DNA from: Chromatiales bacterium
Lineage (GTDB): Bacteria > Pseudomonadota > Gammaproteobacteria > Poriferisulfidales > Oxydemutatoraceae
Length of the DNA stretch: 64,000 nt
Direction of reading: 5' to 3'
NCBI GenBank assembly: GCA_014323925.1
Contig: JACONC010000001.1
Span: forward strand, 82,007-146,006
The notes below the pieces were generated by a model. The model was not told the DNA's origin. It did no database searches and saw only the letters and a list, made by a program, of their open reading frames with translations. Position 1 is the first letter of the stretch; every line of letters begins with the position of its first letter. A program made the position numbers and the translations under genes. Below are positions 18,468 to 26,799 of the stretch, one piece after another.

Positions 18468-19445
18468 ATGGCATTCGACTCGGATAAAATCAAACAACTG
18501 GCGTTAAAAGTCTTAGATATAGAAGCGCAGGCAATCCGCAGACTGCAACCGCAGATCGACGACAAATTTATTGCTGCGTGTCATTGCTTAATAGAATGTC
18601 GCGGTCGTATTATTTTAATCGGCATCGGCAAATCGGGTCATATTGCGAACAAAATCAGTTCTACATTATCTAGTACTGGTAGCAAATCTTTTTATTTGCA
18701 TCCGGCCGAGGCCAGCCACGGTGATTTAGGTATGATTGATAGCGACGATGTCGCTATCATAATTTCGTATTCGGGGGAGACTGCAGAGATTAATACTTTG
18801 TTGCCAGCGTTGAAAAGTATTGCGGTCAAGACCATTGCGTTGACCGGTGCTATCAACTCTACCTTAGCGCGTGCGGTTGATGTTTGCTTGAATACCCATG
18901 TTGAACAAGAGGCCTGTCCACTGGGTTTGGCGCCAACTGCGAGTACCGTTGCAGCCCTGGCAATGGGTGATGCGCTTGCCATTGCTTTATTGCAGAGCAA
19001 GGGTTTTACGACCGAAGATTTTGCTCGCTCTCATCCAGGAGGGTATTTAGGTAGAAAGTTATTGCTCAAAGTTGCTGATTTAATGCGCACTGGAGATGCT
19101 GTTCCTAAAGTACTCGCATCTACGCTATTGATAGATGCGTTGTATGAAATATCAGCTAAAGGTATGGGGATGACTCTGATCATCAGCGATGCCGGTCAGG
19201 TGGTGGGTGTTTTTACCGATGGTGATCTGAGACGGGCATTGAACCGTAATACCAAACTTCTACAAACATCTATCGCCCAATTGATGACTCATCCTTACCA
19301 ATCGGTCGTAGCGGATACGCTTGCAGTAGAAGCGTTGCAACTTATGCAGAAAAAGAAAGTGAATGCGCTTCCAGTTTTTGATCTAGAAGGTCAGCTGTTG
19401 GGGGCGATTAATATGCACGATCTCATACAAGCCGGACTCGTCTAG
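18468..19445 (+). CDS. kdsD: Arabinose-5-phosphate isomerase
   Basis: KdsD interconverts ribulose-5-phosphate and arabinose-5-phosphate, the first step to KDO for LPS. The 325-residue product has an N-terminal SIS sugar-isomerase domain (ILIGIGKSGHIANKISSTL, then ISYSGETAEI and the LGLAPTAST block) and two C-terminal CBS domains from about residue 205 to the end (GVFTDGDLRR is typical). The usual next genes, kdsC and lptC/A/B, do not follow. Instead msrA lies convergent 4 bases after the stop. Confidence 0.95.
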   Translation: MAFDSDKIKQLALKVLDIEAQAIRRLQPQIDDKFIAACHCLIECRGRIILIGIGKSGHIANKISSTLSSTGSKSFYLHPAEASHGDLGMIDSDDVAIIISYSGETAEINTLLPALKSIAVKTIALTGAINSTLARAVDVCLNTHVEQEACPLGLAPTASTVAALAMGDALAIALLQSKGFTTEDFARSHPGGYLGRKLLLKVADLMRTGDAVPKVLASTLLIDALYEISAKGMGMTLIISDAGQVVGVFTDGDLRRALNRNTKLLQTSIAQLMTHPYQSVVADTLAVEALQLMQKKKVNALPVFDLEGQLLGAINMHDLIQAGLV

Positions 19446-19449
19446 CAGG

Positions 19450-20043
19450 CTACAGAGCAACACGAGTGCCGCCGAGGCCGCAGTAGCCATTGGGATTCTT
19501 CGCTAGATATTGCTGATGATAGTCTTCTGCGTAATAAAAATCGGCAGTTTTGATAATCTCAGTTGTGATTGCCCCGTATCCCGCTGCGTGTAAATTTTCT
19601 TGGTAAATGTCGCGTGTGTCCACTGCTGTTTGGTATTGGAAATCGTCAAAACAAAATATCGCCGAGCGGTACTGGCTGCCAACATCGTTGCCTTGGCGCA
19701 TTCCTTGAGTCGGGTTATGCGCTTCCCAAAAGACTTTGAGTAGTTTCCGGTAAGTGCTATGCCCATCAGTGCTGTGATTGTCACGATAGATGACTAGTAC
19801 ACTTTCAGTGTGCCCAGTATTGCCGCGGCAAACCGATCGATAATCGGGGTTGGTAGTCGTGCCGCCAGCATAACCTACTGCACTTAGGTAGACATCAGTT
19901 TGTTGCCAGAAACATCGCTCGGCACCCCAGAAGCAACCAAGCGCAAAGATCGCCGTTTGACTCTCTTCAGGAAAAGGAGGATGCAAAGCACACCCTTTAA
20001 TAAAATGGTGGTTTAGATTTTTGTTTGCAACAATTTTTATCAA
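19450..20043 (-). CDS. msrA: Peptide methionine sulfoxide reductase A
   Basis: The catalytic motif [14 protein letters not shown] near residue 33, then [13 protein letters not shown], and the C-terminal [13 protein letters not shown] define MsrA, which reduces methionine-S-sulfoxide in oxidised proteins. At 197 residues, with an N-terminal stretch of about 30 residues before the core that does not look like a strong signal peptide, it is probably cytoplasmic. It is convergent with kdsD and divergent from the five-gene cluster that starts at 20116. Confidence 0.95.
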   Translation of the reverse strand: MIKIVANKNLNHHFIKGCALHPPFPEESQTAIFALGCFWGAERCFWQQTDVYLSAVGYAGGTTTNPDYRSVCRGNTGHTESVLVIYRDNHSTDGHSTYRKLLKVFWEAHNPTQGMRQGNDVGSQYRSAIFCFDDFQYQTAVDTRDIYQENLHAAGYGAITTEIIKTADFYYAEDYHQQYLAKNPNGYCGLGGTRVAL

Positions 20044-20115
20044 AGCATTAATACCTAATAATTAGATAATGTATTATAATTGATTCTCCCTTCCAAAACC
20101 TTATGAAAGTTTATT

Positions 20116-21156
20116 ATGTTAAATCAATTTATAATTATAGCTACGGCGATTTTACTATTTCCTGCCGCATTTATTAGCCTAGGCATTAATGTCGGATACT
20201 CTCCGTACAGTGGTCTGGGGGCAGGTTTGGTCATTGCTTTATTGGCTGCTGCCGGGTTATTGCTAAAGAGGCCGACGATGCTCAAAATGCTCGGTCTTTT
20301 GATATTGCTATCGTTGATAGTCATTAGTGTAATTGTCACTTATCAGGTGTTCGTGCCGTTACTTAATAATCAGGTGTTGCTGTCCGACGGCTATATGCCG
20401 GAGAAGTCTTTACCATTATTGAGTTCGGTAATCGCACTCTATATATTTTATATATTAATCACCTATAGTACTACTTCAGAATACAAACAAAATTTCATGC
20501 GTAAACTAGAGGCAATCCTCTCGGGTCCTCCTCTGTTGTTAACGCTAGCGGTTGCCATCATCCTATCGACAACGATACTGCTGATGATTTATAACACTGC
20601 AGTGCACTATCCGGAACTGGTTGTGGTGACCAATAAGTTCTTAGCTCGTGGATTTATACCGCCGCTGACCATTCTGTTATTCTGCTGGGGGCTGATTTTA
20701 CTGATGAGTAAAAGTTATATCTTGTGGAATGAACAGCGACTAATAGAAGAGCCTAACCGTTCGTTATTGATGGCGGCTTACCATAAGTTTCTTGACGAAC
20801 AACAGGGCATGATGAAGGACAGTTATATAGACTTAATCTGGAAAAAATCGGCAGATTTTTATATCCTGCCACGCTACTTTAACTGGTCGATTCCGATATT
20901 GGGTTTTATAGGCACCGTATACGGTATTTCGCTGGCATCCGATGGTATACAAAAGATTATTGGTGAACAGCAAGGTTTAGCCAATTTATCCAATCAACTA
21001 GGTGATGCGATAGCACCGTTAGGAATTGCTTTTGATACCACACTTATCGCACTGTCCTTGAGTATCGTCTTAACTTTACTGCAAACGATAGTGCAGCGAT
21101 GGGAGAATAATCTACTGACCAATTATGAAAACCGCCTGCTCGGAGTTGATCATTAA
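20116..21156 (+). CDS. Polytopic MotA/TolQ/ExbB-like membrane protein, first gene of an undescribed cluster
   Basis: The 346-residue product has about eight hydrophobic segments (near 5-24, 33-50, 55-82, 99-117, 139-160, 180-198, 257-276 and 298-325). Its C-terminal third has the proton-channel signature of the MotA/TolQ/ExbB family: PILGFIGTVYGISLAS at 259-274 and LGDAIAPLGIAFDTTLIALSLSIVL at 295-319. Ordinary ExbB has three helices, so the N-terminal six-helix part is extra. By family analogy it is the proton-conducting stator of a motor that energises an envelope process. The next gene begins 2 bases after its stop. Confidence 0.8.
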   Translation: MLNQFIIIATAILLFPAAFISLGINVGYSPYSGLGAGLVIALLAAAGLLLKRPTMLKMLGLLILLSLIVISVIVTYQVFVPLLNNQVLLSDGYMPEKSLPLLSSVIALYIFYILITYSTTSEYKQNFMRKLEAILSGPPLLLTLAVAIILSTTILLMIYNTAVHYPELVVVTNKFLARGFIPPLTILLFCWGLILLMSKSYILWNEQRLIEEPNRSLLMAAYHKFLDEQQGMMKDSYIDLIWKKSADFYILPRYFNWSIPILGFIGTVYGISLASDGIQKIIGEQQGLANLSNQLGDAIAPLGIAFDTTLIALSLSIVLTLLQTIVQRWENNLLTNYENRLLGVDH

Positions 21157-21158
21157 AC

Positions 21159-21683
21159 ATGCTTCGTCGGCACGATAATCTTAGCGATCAAGAGAGGAAT
21201 AATGCGCCTATGGTTGAGATATTCGGAGGCGTGTTTGCACTACTTTTAGTTTTATTTCTGCTGATCAACACTTTCTCTCAGCTGTCTTTACAGGAACGGC
21301 TGGAAGGGCTCAATAGCGAGGGGGATTATAAAGTAAGTTGGGGAGTTCAGGGCACTGGTTTCTCAATACTGGCTTTCCCTGATGAATTGCGTATTGTTGA
21401 GACCGGCGATGTCTTAAAAAGAGATCAGATATGTTCGCCCGGCAGTCCTTTTGCAAGTTATACTAGAAAAGTTTACAGCACGCCTAAGCAGCAGCTGATT
21501 TTTATCATCTTAGAAGGTAGTGTTAAAACGATGGCCATTGCCCGAGAATGCATGCGTACGACGATGCCTACGCTACGAGACAAATTGACTATCGGTTGGA
21601 TTATCGCCGATCGCGAACTACTCAAGTCGGTCTCGTTGGACGACATACCACCTTATATAGATCGGGTCATTCAACGGCAGTAG
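21159..21683 (+). CDS. Single-pass ExbD/MotB-like subunit
   Basis: A 174-residue protein with one transmembrane helix near the N-terminus (about 21-42), preceded by NNAPMVE with the acid at Glu20. ExbD, TolR and MotB have a proton-carrying Asp at this spot in a similar N-x-x-P-M/L-x-D context, so I read this as the matching subunit for the preceding channel protein, with Glu replacing Asp. The remaining 130 residues would be periplasmic and match no fold that I recognise. There is no OmpA-type peptidoglycan-binding motif. It lies 2 bases after gene 1 and 7 bases before gene 3. Confidence 0.7.
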   Translation: MLRRHDNLSDQERNNAPMVEIFGGVFALLLVLFLLINTFSQLSLQERLEGLNSEGDYKVSWGVQGTGFSILAFPDELRIVETGDVLKRDQICSPGSPFASYTRKVYSTPKQQLIFIILEGSVKTMAIARECMRTTMPTLRDKLTIGWIIADRELLKSVSLDDIPPYIDRVIQRQ

Positions 21684-21690
21684 CGAGGCG

Positions 21691-23412
21691 ATGACTAAGG
21701 CGCAACCACAAAAAAACAGGCTACTTCCCGGTTTTGCCGGTATTGCGCTTGCCGATATACTGGCGAATAGTGTCGCTATGATTATCATTTTAATCGTCCT
21801 GACAATGATGATCAAACACGAACAGGAACAAGCGCGTATCAGCGAGGTCGAAGATATAACAGTCTTGCTTAGCCGTGATCTGGCAACTTCTGTGGTGATG
21901 AACGGGCTGCCTACATCAAAGCCGGCTAGATTGCACGATTATGTGAATAGTCCTCTAGATGCCAATCCGCATCCTTCAATTATGCCGATTATTGAATTAC
22001 ACGGCGATTATGTTCGGGATTATTACACCAAAGCAAAATTCACTCGTCAGGAGATGCTTAAATCTAACAATGCGTTTGACAAATTTTTAGCAGCGATGAA
22101 TGCTATGCAGAAAAACTATATCCGTATAGATATATACGACATCCGTATGTTTTATTTAGCGATGTCTATTATCAGCGACCATGCCCCTATGCCTCGCCAT
22201 TGGCACTTTATAGGTTATGATGGAAATCCTTCAGCAGATGATAACAAGAGCAGCCCTGGTGCAGCCACGGAGATTAACGAAGTCGACGAAGAAACCGAAG
22301 ACCAATCAGATGATCCAGGTGATAACAGATCTCCTATGCAACGCGAGGGTGACGAAAATGGTAGCGAAGATATGTGGGAAGAAGTTCCTGCCGGTATTTC
22401 TCTAGATACATCATACAGCGAAGAAAATTATCCTTTTGATGATCTTTCTTATGACACTGAACCCGCTAATCGTGATAACGAGCAGCGCAGTGGTGGCGCA
22501 CCTGCCGATGAGATGTTTGATGCACTGAGCAAGATGATGGCTGAAAGTTTGCAGCCGAGGAGTCGTGGCAATTTCCCGAGTATCATGCGATTTAGGACTG
22601 CGACACCGCAATCGGCGAAGTCGTCGTCGGAAATAGAACAAGAATATATATTCTTCAATATGGAGAATGGAGAGGAAGGTGATGCATTAGACTATGCTAG
22701 AGTTTTAGCTGCACTTTTTAGATTTATGGAAAAAGCACAACAGGCAGTTACCGAAGGGAATTATCTGATGCTGCAAGATTTTAATTTCTCTAACGACATA
22801 TTGCTACCTGCGGCGATGATGCCCAAGCTGAGTAATAGCGAGGAGATAAATTTTTACGAATATATAAAGAGCATAATGTTTCCACCTTCGGATGCTGAGC
22901 AGCAGCCTCTGCAGCTTACACAGCAGATCGAAGACAATAATATGACAGCACTAACGGTACATCCGAACCAGCTGGTCGAGCGTGCCCAGCTGCTGAATAA
23001 TGAGGAGCAAACACCGTTGCCGGGTATTCCTGGAGATGCTACGGTTAGCATGCATGTGGGGCTTTATCCGGCAATTTATAAAGGGCTTAAAATTAGGATG
23101 GATAAAAATAGCATTATTTTGTTGCCTCGCAAACAAGCCGATCCCGACACATATAAATGGCGCATCGCAACGATCGTATCACCTCAAAGGGACGATTATC
23201 TACTTGCTTTTGTTTATGCGGCTATTAATCGCGACGGTAGTCTACGATTTGCCGTTGATCAAAATAATGTTAGTATAAACCAGACGCAAATAGCCACAAA
23301 TTATCCGAGCATTCCGTATAGAAAGGAAAACCAGGCACTGGTGTTTTACGGGATGGCAGCACTGTTGCTGTTATTGGGTGTGTTGCGTAGATTCATTGTA
23401 AAAGGAAGTTGA
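21691..23412 (+). CDS. Large bitopic envelope protein with acidic linker, cluster gene 3
   Basis: The 573-residue product has an N-terminal helix (about 17-42) entered by an acidic residue (ALADILANSVAM, Asp22), which again resembles the ExbD/MotB arrangement. A second hydrophobic helix sits close to the C-terminus (about 547-567). Between them is a long, presumably periplasmic region with an acidic, low-complexity linker at about 185-250, rich in Glu, Asp and Ser. I do not recognise a domain in the rest. A protein anchored at both ends and spanning the periplasm would suit a force-transmitting role, but that is inference. Confidence 0.65.
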   Translation: MTKAQPQKNRLLPGFAGIALADILANSVAMIIILIVLTMMIKHEQEQARISEVEDITVLLSRDLATSVVMNGLPTSKPARLHDYVNSPLDANPHPSIMPIIELHGDYVRDYYTKAKFTRQEMLKSNNAFDKFLAAMNAMQKNYIRIDIYDIRMFYLAMSIISDHAPMPRHWHFIGYDGNPSADDNKSSPGAATEINEVDEETEDQSDDPGDNRSPMQREGDENGSEDMWEEVPAGISLDTSYSEENYPFDDLSYDTEPANRDNEQRSGGAPADEMFDALSKMMAESLQPRSRGNFPSIMRFRTATPQSAKSSSEIEQEYIFFNMENGEEGDALDYARVLAALFRFMEKAQQAVTEGNYLMLQDFNFSNDILLPAAMMPKLSNSEEINFYEYIKSIMFPPSDAEQQPLQLTQQIEDNNMTALTVHPNQLVERAQLLNNEEQTPLPGIPGDATVSMHVGLYPAIYKGLKIRMDKNSIILLPRKQADPDTYKWRIATIVSPQRDDYLLAFVYAAINRDGSLRFAVDQNNVSINQTQIATNYPSIPYRKENQALVFYGMAALLLLLGVLRRFIVKGS

Positions 23413-23431
23413 TTATAAAGGAGAGAGAACT

Positions 23432-23641
23432 ATGAGGATGTTTTTGATGTTATTTCGTTTAGTGTTTATGTTATTTCGTCGTAGCGGCGGCATGCGCGGC
23501 GGCGGTCTTATGGGTCGCGGCGGTGGCATGATGCGCGGCGGCGGTGGTCTTATGGGTCGAGGTGGCGGCATAATGCGCGGTGGTGGACTTATGAAAAAAG
23601 GTGGTAAGCTATTAGCAAAAGGTGGTAAGAAGGGTTTATGA
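23432..23641 (+). CDS. 69-residue Gly/Met/Arg repeat peptide, cluster gene 4
   Basis: The peptide opens with a hydrophobic stretch (MFLMLFRLVFMLF, residues 3-15), followed by repeats of LMGRGGGMMRGGGG and LMGRGGGIMRGGG, and ends in a Lys/Gly tail. A good AAGGAG site lies just upstream, and its stop overlaps the ATG of the next gene (ATGA), so it is almost certainly a real translated gene and not a shadow. The repeats are about 42 and 39 bases. I know no family with this composition. It could be a membrane-embedded assembly peptide or a modified small peptide; both are speculation. Confidence 0.7.
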   Translation: MRMFLMLFRLVFMLFRRSGGMRGGGLMGRGGGMMRGGGGLMGRGGGIMRGGGLMKKGGKLLAKGGKKGL

Positions 23642-25212
23642 CACTACCTTCCGCACTAAGGCATTTACTTGTCGCGGTAATAGTTATAGCACTTTCGGTG
23701 TTCAGTTTGTACAAATTGCGTACCGCTTTTTACGACTTTGATACAGTACGAGTGAGTGTATCTAAAATAGAGAGCAATCAGGGACGCGGGGCACAGCTCG
23801 ATGAAATTTTAATACAGCATCTATACGCATTTGGGCATATACATTCCTTTGATCCAATACTTAGCAAATCGGAGTATGAGATACAGCTGCCGCCACTATG
23901 GGTCGATCGTTGCGAAGTACGACAAAAGAGCTTCTATGCTTTTGAAAAATGGTATGCCAACCATCAACCACCTGATATTGCACATCCCGACCAGCCTAAA
24001 AAGTGGACTTACAAAAGCGCTAGCCGTGACCATAAAATTAGCGGTCGCTTGGATGCGCCGGCAAACGGGATTAGTTATTATGATGCCTACGCTTATTGTC
24101 AGGCGAGTGGCGGACGATTGCCGAGGCGCGACGAATGGCTCGCAATTGCAAGTGGCAGCGAAGGTCGGCTTTACCCTTGGGGAAATAGCTTTAACAGCGA
24201 AGGTTGGCCTTATTTGGATCCGCGGCTCAATGCCGCTCAACGTTGTGGTGTGCATAAAGAGATGGATACACCGCAAGGTATACACAATCTTGGTAATGTT
24301 GCATCGGAATGGACACAAGGGATGCGCCTTGATGCAGAGCCGAGTATACACGGTGGTAATGCCTTCAATAAGCCGTATCAGATATATAGCTTGAATAACT
24401 TTTATCGCACCGTAAGGCCGAACTATCGTTCTCCTTATGTTAGCTTTAGGTGCGTATACGATAATCAGCCTGATAAAATAGCCTGGACCAACGCTGCTCC
24501 CGAAACAGTACGCCTGGATGCCGGGCTATATCGCATTGGTATTCCGAGTGATGCGAGAATACCCGGGCTGTTGGCGTCTGGGTTGTCGCGCAACCAGCTG
24601 GGCGTAGTTGAAAAGCTACTAGGCAAAGAATACCCCTATAACGAATTTCAAATATTGCGACACGAAGTGACTAGAGCACAATACAGACGCTTTATCAACG
24701 ATCCACTGGTGCGCTACGGTCTCTATGCAAACGAGAAAGAGCCCCAAGGACACGATTATACTCCGTCCTGGGTGGACGACTATCAAGACGAAGACCTACC
24801 AGCGACCGATATAGATTGGTGGTCGGCTTACGCTTTTGCAAACTGGGCAGGTGGACGATTGCCTAGCAGTTTTGAATGGATCACCGCCTCTTCAATGAGT
24901 CATTATTCTTACCCGTGGGGCAATGATTTTAATCCTGAATATGCAGCTACTGCTGAGCAGCGGTTGCTAAAGCCACATTCCGCCTTAAAGGAGACAGGGG
25001 ATATCACCACTGGTGGCGTGATCAATATGGGCGGCAATGTATCCGAGTGGACACAAAGCTTAAGCGCTGCCGGGCAAGGTTTTGCAATGATTGCTAAGGG
25101 CGGCAATTATGTATTGCCGGGAGAAAAAACCGCTCGCTTTGATTTTGAAAATCCACTGCCAGCTTCGTTTAAGGCACCGTATCTCGGCTTCAGAGTAGTT
25201 TTTGACAGTTAA
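23638..25212 (+). CDS. Membrane-anchored protein with two FGE-sulfatase (SUMF1-like) domains, cluster gene 5
   Basis: This 524-residue protein has an N-terminal anchor helix (about 8-26) and two tandem SUMF1/formylglycine-enzyme-like domains. The first has GGRLPRRDEW (158-167), YPWGN (179-183), NLGNVASEW (217-225) and SFRCV (269-273). The second has GGRLPSSFEW (405-414), YPWGND (425-430), NMGGNVSEWT (463-472) and LGFRVVFD (516-523). Neither domain has the Cys pair that binds copper in true formylglycine-generating enzymes, so a structural or binding role is more likely than sulfatase activation. The T9SS proteins GldK/PorK use this same fold. It ends 40 bases from the convergent tonB. Confidence 0.82.
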   Translation: MTLPSALRHLLVAVIVIALSVFSLYKLRTAFYDFDTVRVSVSKIESNQGRGAQLDEILIQHLYAFGHIHSFDPILSKSEYEIQLPPLWVDRCEVRQKSFYAFEKWYANHQPPDIAHPDQPKKWTYKSASRDHKISGRLDAPANGISYYDAYAYCQASGGRLPRRDEWLAIASGSEGRLYPWGNSFNSEGWPYLDPRLNAAQRCGVHKEMDTPQGIHNLGNVASEWTQGMRLDAEPSIHGGNAFNKPYQIYSLNNFYRTVRPNYRSPYVSFRCVYDNQPDKIAWTNAAPETVRLDAGLYRIGIPSDARIPGLLASGLSRNQLGVVEKLLGKEYPYNEFQILRHEVTRAQYRRFINDPLVRYGLYANEKEPQGHDYTPSWVDDYQDEDLPATDIDWWSAYAFANWAGGRLPSSFEWITASSMSHYSYPWGNDFNPEYAATAEQRLLKPHSALKETGDITTGGVINMGGNVSEWTQSLSAAGQGFAMIAKGGNYVLPGEKTARFDFENPLPASFKAPYLGFRVVFDS

Positions 25213-25252
25213 GTTAAGGGTAACACAGTAAGTCTGTTTCTACAGCGACGAT

Positions 25253-25867
25253 TCAATGATCGCGTAGTTCAAATTTAATGTGCACGCTCGATTTGCTCGC
25301 GTTGCCAGGTGGATATCGCCATTGGGAGACTGCCGTCATTGCGGTTTTTTCGAACACTTCGGATGGTTCTGATGCGATAACTTTAGGATTGATGACCGCT
25401 CCATTCTCGGCTATCAGAAACTCTATTTTAACCCATCCTTCTATGTTGCGTGCTATTGCGAACATCGGATAGATTGGTTTGACTCTGAATATTGGCTGCA
25501 GTCTGATAGGAGAGCGATTTTCACTAGCGGTGGAAGTATGCTTGGCGATCGACATAGGTGCTGGCTTGGGAGCAACACGTGCAGATTCAGGTTGATGTGT
25601 TTGTGCTTTGCGAGGATCCTTATCGTTAATAGATGCAGGTTTAGTATGCTTAACTGCAATAGATGCAGGTCTAGTATGCTTAACTGCGGGTTGCGTTTGT
25701 TCGCGTTTATCTTTATGTATAGGTATAAAATTGATAGAGATAGAAGGGTAGTGTGTTGTGTCGTTGTAGTTTGTATTTCCGATGTATAGACCTAATGATG
25801 CAAATAAACTGTAACTAATCAGCGAGGCTGCTATCAGTGCGAACAACCAACGCAGGGTTTTATCCAT
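25253..25867 (-). CDS. tonB: TonB energy-transducing protein
   Basis: The 204-residue product has an N-terminal signal-anchor helix (about 8-28), a basic Pro/Ala/Lys linker spanning the periplasm and a C-terminal TonB domain (PIYPMFAIARNIEGWVKIEFLI, ending with AVSQWRYPPG). TonB transmits proton-motive energy from ExbB/ExbD to outer-membrane receptors. The linker contains a ten-residue duplication, AVKHTRPASI and AVKHTKPASI, from a 30-bp direct repeat. It is the last gene of the exbB-exbD-tonB operon and overlaps exbD by 8 bases. No TonB-dependent receptor is in the window. Confidence 0.9.
   Translation of the reverse strand: MDKTLRWLFALIAASLISYSLFASLGLYIGNTNYNDTTHYPSISINFIPIHKDKREQTQPAVKHTRPASIAVKHTKPASINDKDPRKAQTHQPESARVAPKPAPMSIAKHTSTASENRSPIRLQPIFRVKPIYPMFAIARNIEGWVKIEFLIAENGAVINPKVIASEPSEVFEKTAMTAVSQWRYPPGNASKSSVHIKFELRDH
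25628..25687. repeat. 30-bp tandem duplication inside tonB
   Basis: Units 25628-25657 and 25658-25687 differ at one base. The duplication keeps frame and lengthens the TonB periplasmic linker by ten residues. Confidence 0.9.
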
Positions 25868-26276
25868 CTACTTCGGCGGCGATGGCGATATTTTTAATTC
25901 CAGCACGAGATATACTATCTAAAACTCTAATCAAAGCGGCATTATCGGATGCTTTATCTGCCATTATGGTTATCGCACTTTGTGGGTTTTGAATATACAT
26001 TTTCTCAGCTATGTTTTGTAGCGTTCTGATATCAATCACCTGATTATCCAGGTAGATATCGCCGTAGCGATCAATGCCGATTTGTACCGATACTTGTTCG
26101 GAGGTTGCTAATGCGGCTTTTGCTGGGGTGATATTGATAGTGGTTTGTTGAATAAAGGACGCAGTGATGATAAAGAATATTAAGAGTATAAAGACCACAT
26201 CGAGCATGGGTGTCAAATTGACATCAACTTCGTTGTCGGTAGTCAGGCTTTTCCTCCTTGAATAATATCTAGTCAT
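25860..26276 (-). CDS. exbD: Biopolymer transport protein ExbD
   Basis: A 138-residue protein with one helix and the canonical DVNLTPMLDVVFILLIFFIITASF segment, where the Asp after PML is the proton-carrying residue. The periplasmic domain ends ALIRVLDSISRAGIKNIAIA, typical for ExbD/TolR. It works with ExbB to energise TonB. It overlaps exbB by 8 bases and tonB by 8 bases, indicating one transcript. Confidence 0.95.
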   Translation of the reverse strand: MTRYYSRRKSLTTDNEVDVNLTPMLDVVFILLIFFIITASFIQQTTINITPAKAALATSEQVSVQIGIDRYGDIYLDNQVIDIRTLQNIAEKMYIQNPQSAITIMADKASDNAALIRVLDSISRAGIKNIAIAAEVDG

Positions 26277-26799
26277 AATTCAATTCTAAGCCGGAGTCTA
26301 GAAGGTAGATAGAACGATTTACGATGCTTTGTAAATGATATGCACCGAACAATCCAGACAGACTAATTAAAAGTCCTGCAGTCGTCGGAATGATAGCACC
26401 GGATATGCCGGTTGATATTTGATGATTTATATTGGATGCACTAAATAGTTGGGATTCAAAAATCGCAATCAAACTGAGCACGGTCCCCAACAACCCTAAC
26501 AGTAGGCTTACTTTACTGAGTTGTTGTATCCATCTGATACCTCGCTCACCGTGCAATCGATATTCTGACAGATAATAGCATTTTAACAACCGCCGCTCGG
26601 CCATGGTACGGTGATATACCTTTTGCCATAGTCGTAGGTATCGCGCGCGCAAATATTTATGGTTGAATACAAAATATAAATAGCGCTCAATAATCAGCGA
26701 CCACATTAGCAGTGCTGAAATTGCCAAAGCTAAAAGTATTTCTATGCCTATAGCATGAAGCCCGTAAAAGAAGCCATATATAAAATACGCCCACTGCAT
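26269..26799 (-). CDS. exbB: ExbB proton channel (TonB2 type)
   Basis: A 176-residue MotA/TolQ/ExbB family protein with three helices. The second pore segment is SLLLGLLGTVLSLIAIF near residue 93 and the third is GISGAIIPTTAGLLISLSGL. The short length is typical of the ExbB2 proteins in TonB2 systems. Its ATG shares a base with the stop of the upstream DUF3450-TtpC gene. Functional partners exbD and tonB follow. Confidence 0.93.
   Translation of the reverse strand: MQWAYFIYGFFYGLHAIGIEILLALAISALLMWSLIIERYLYFVFNHKYLRARYLRLWQKVYHRTMAERRLLKCYYLSEYRLHGERGIRWIQQLSKVSLLLGLLGTVLSLIAIFESQLFSASNINHQISTGISGAIIPTTAGLLISLSGLFGAYHLQSIVNRSIYLLDSGLELNYD

Noticed and set aside
20116-25212. Zorya-type phage defence (ZorA/ZorB)
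   Set aside because: There is an ExbB-like gene but no OmpA-type ZorB, no helicase or nuclease (ZorC/ZorD) and no long ZorA tail.
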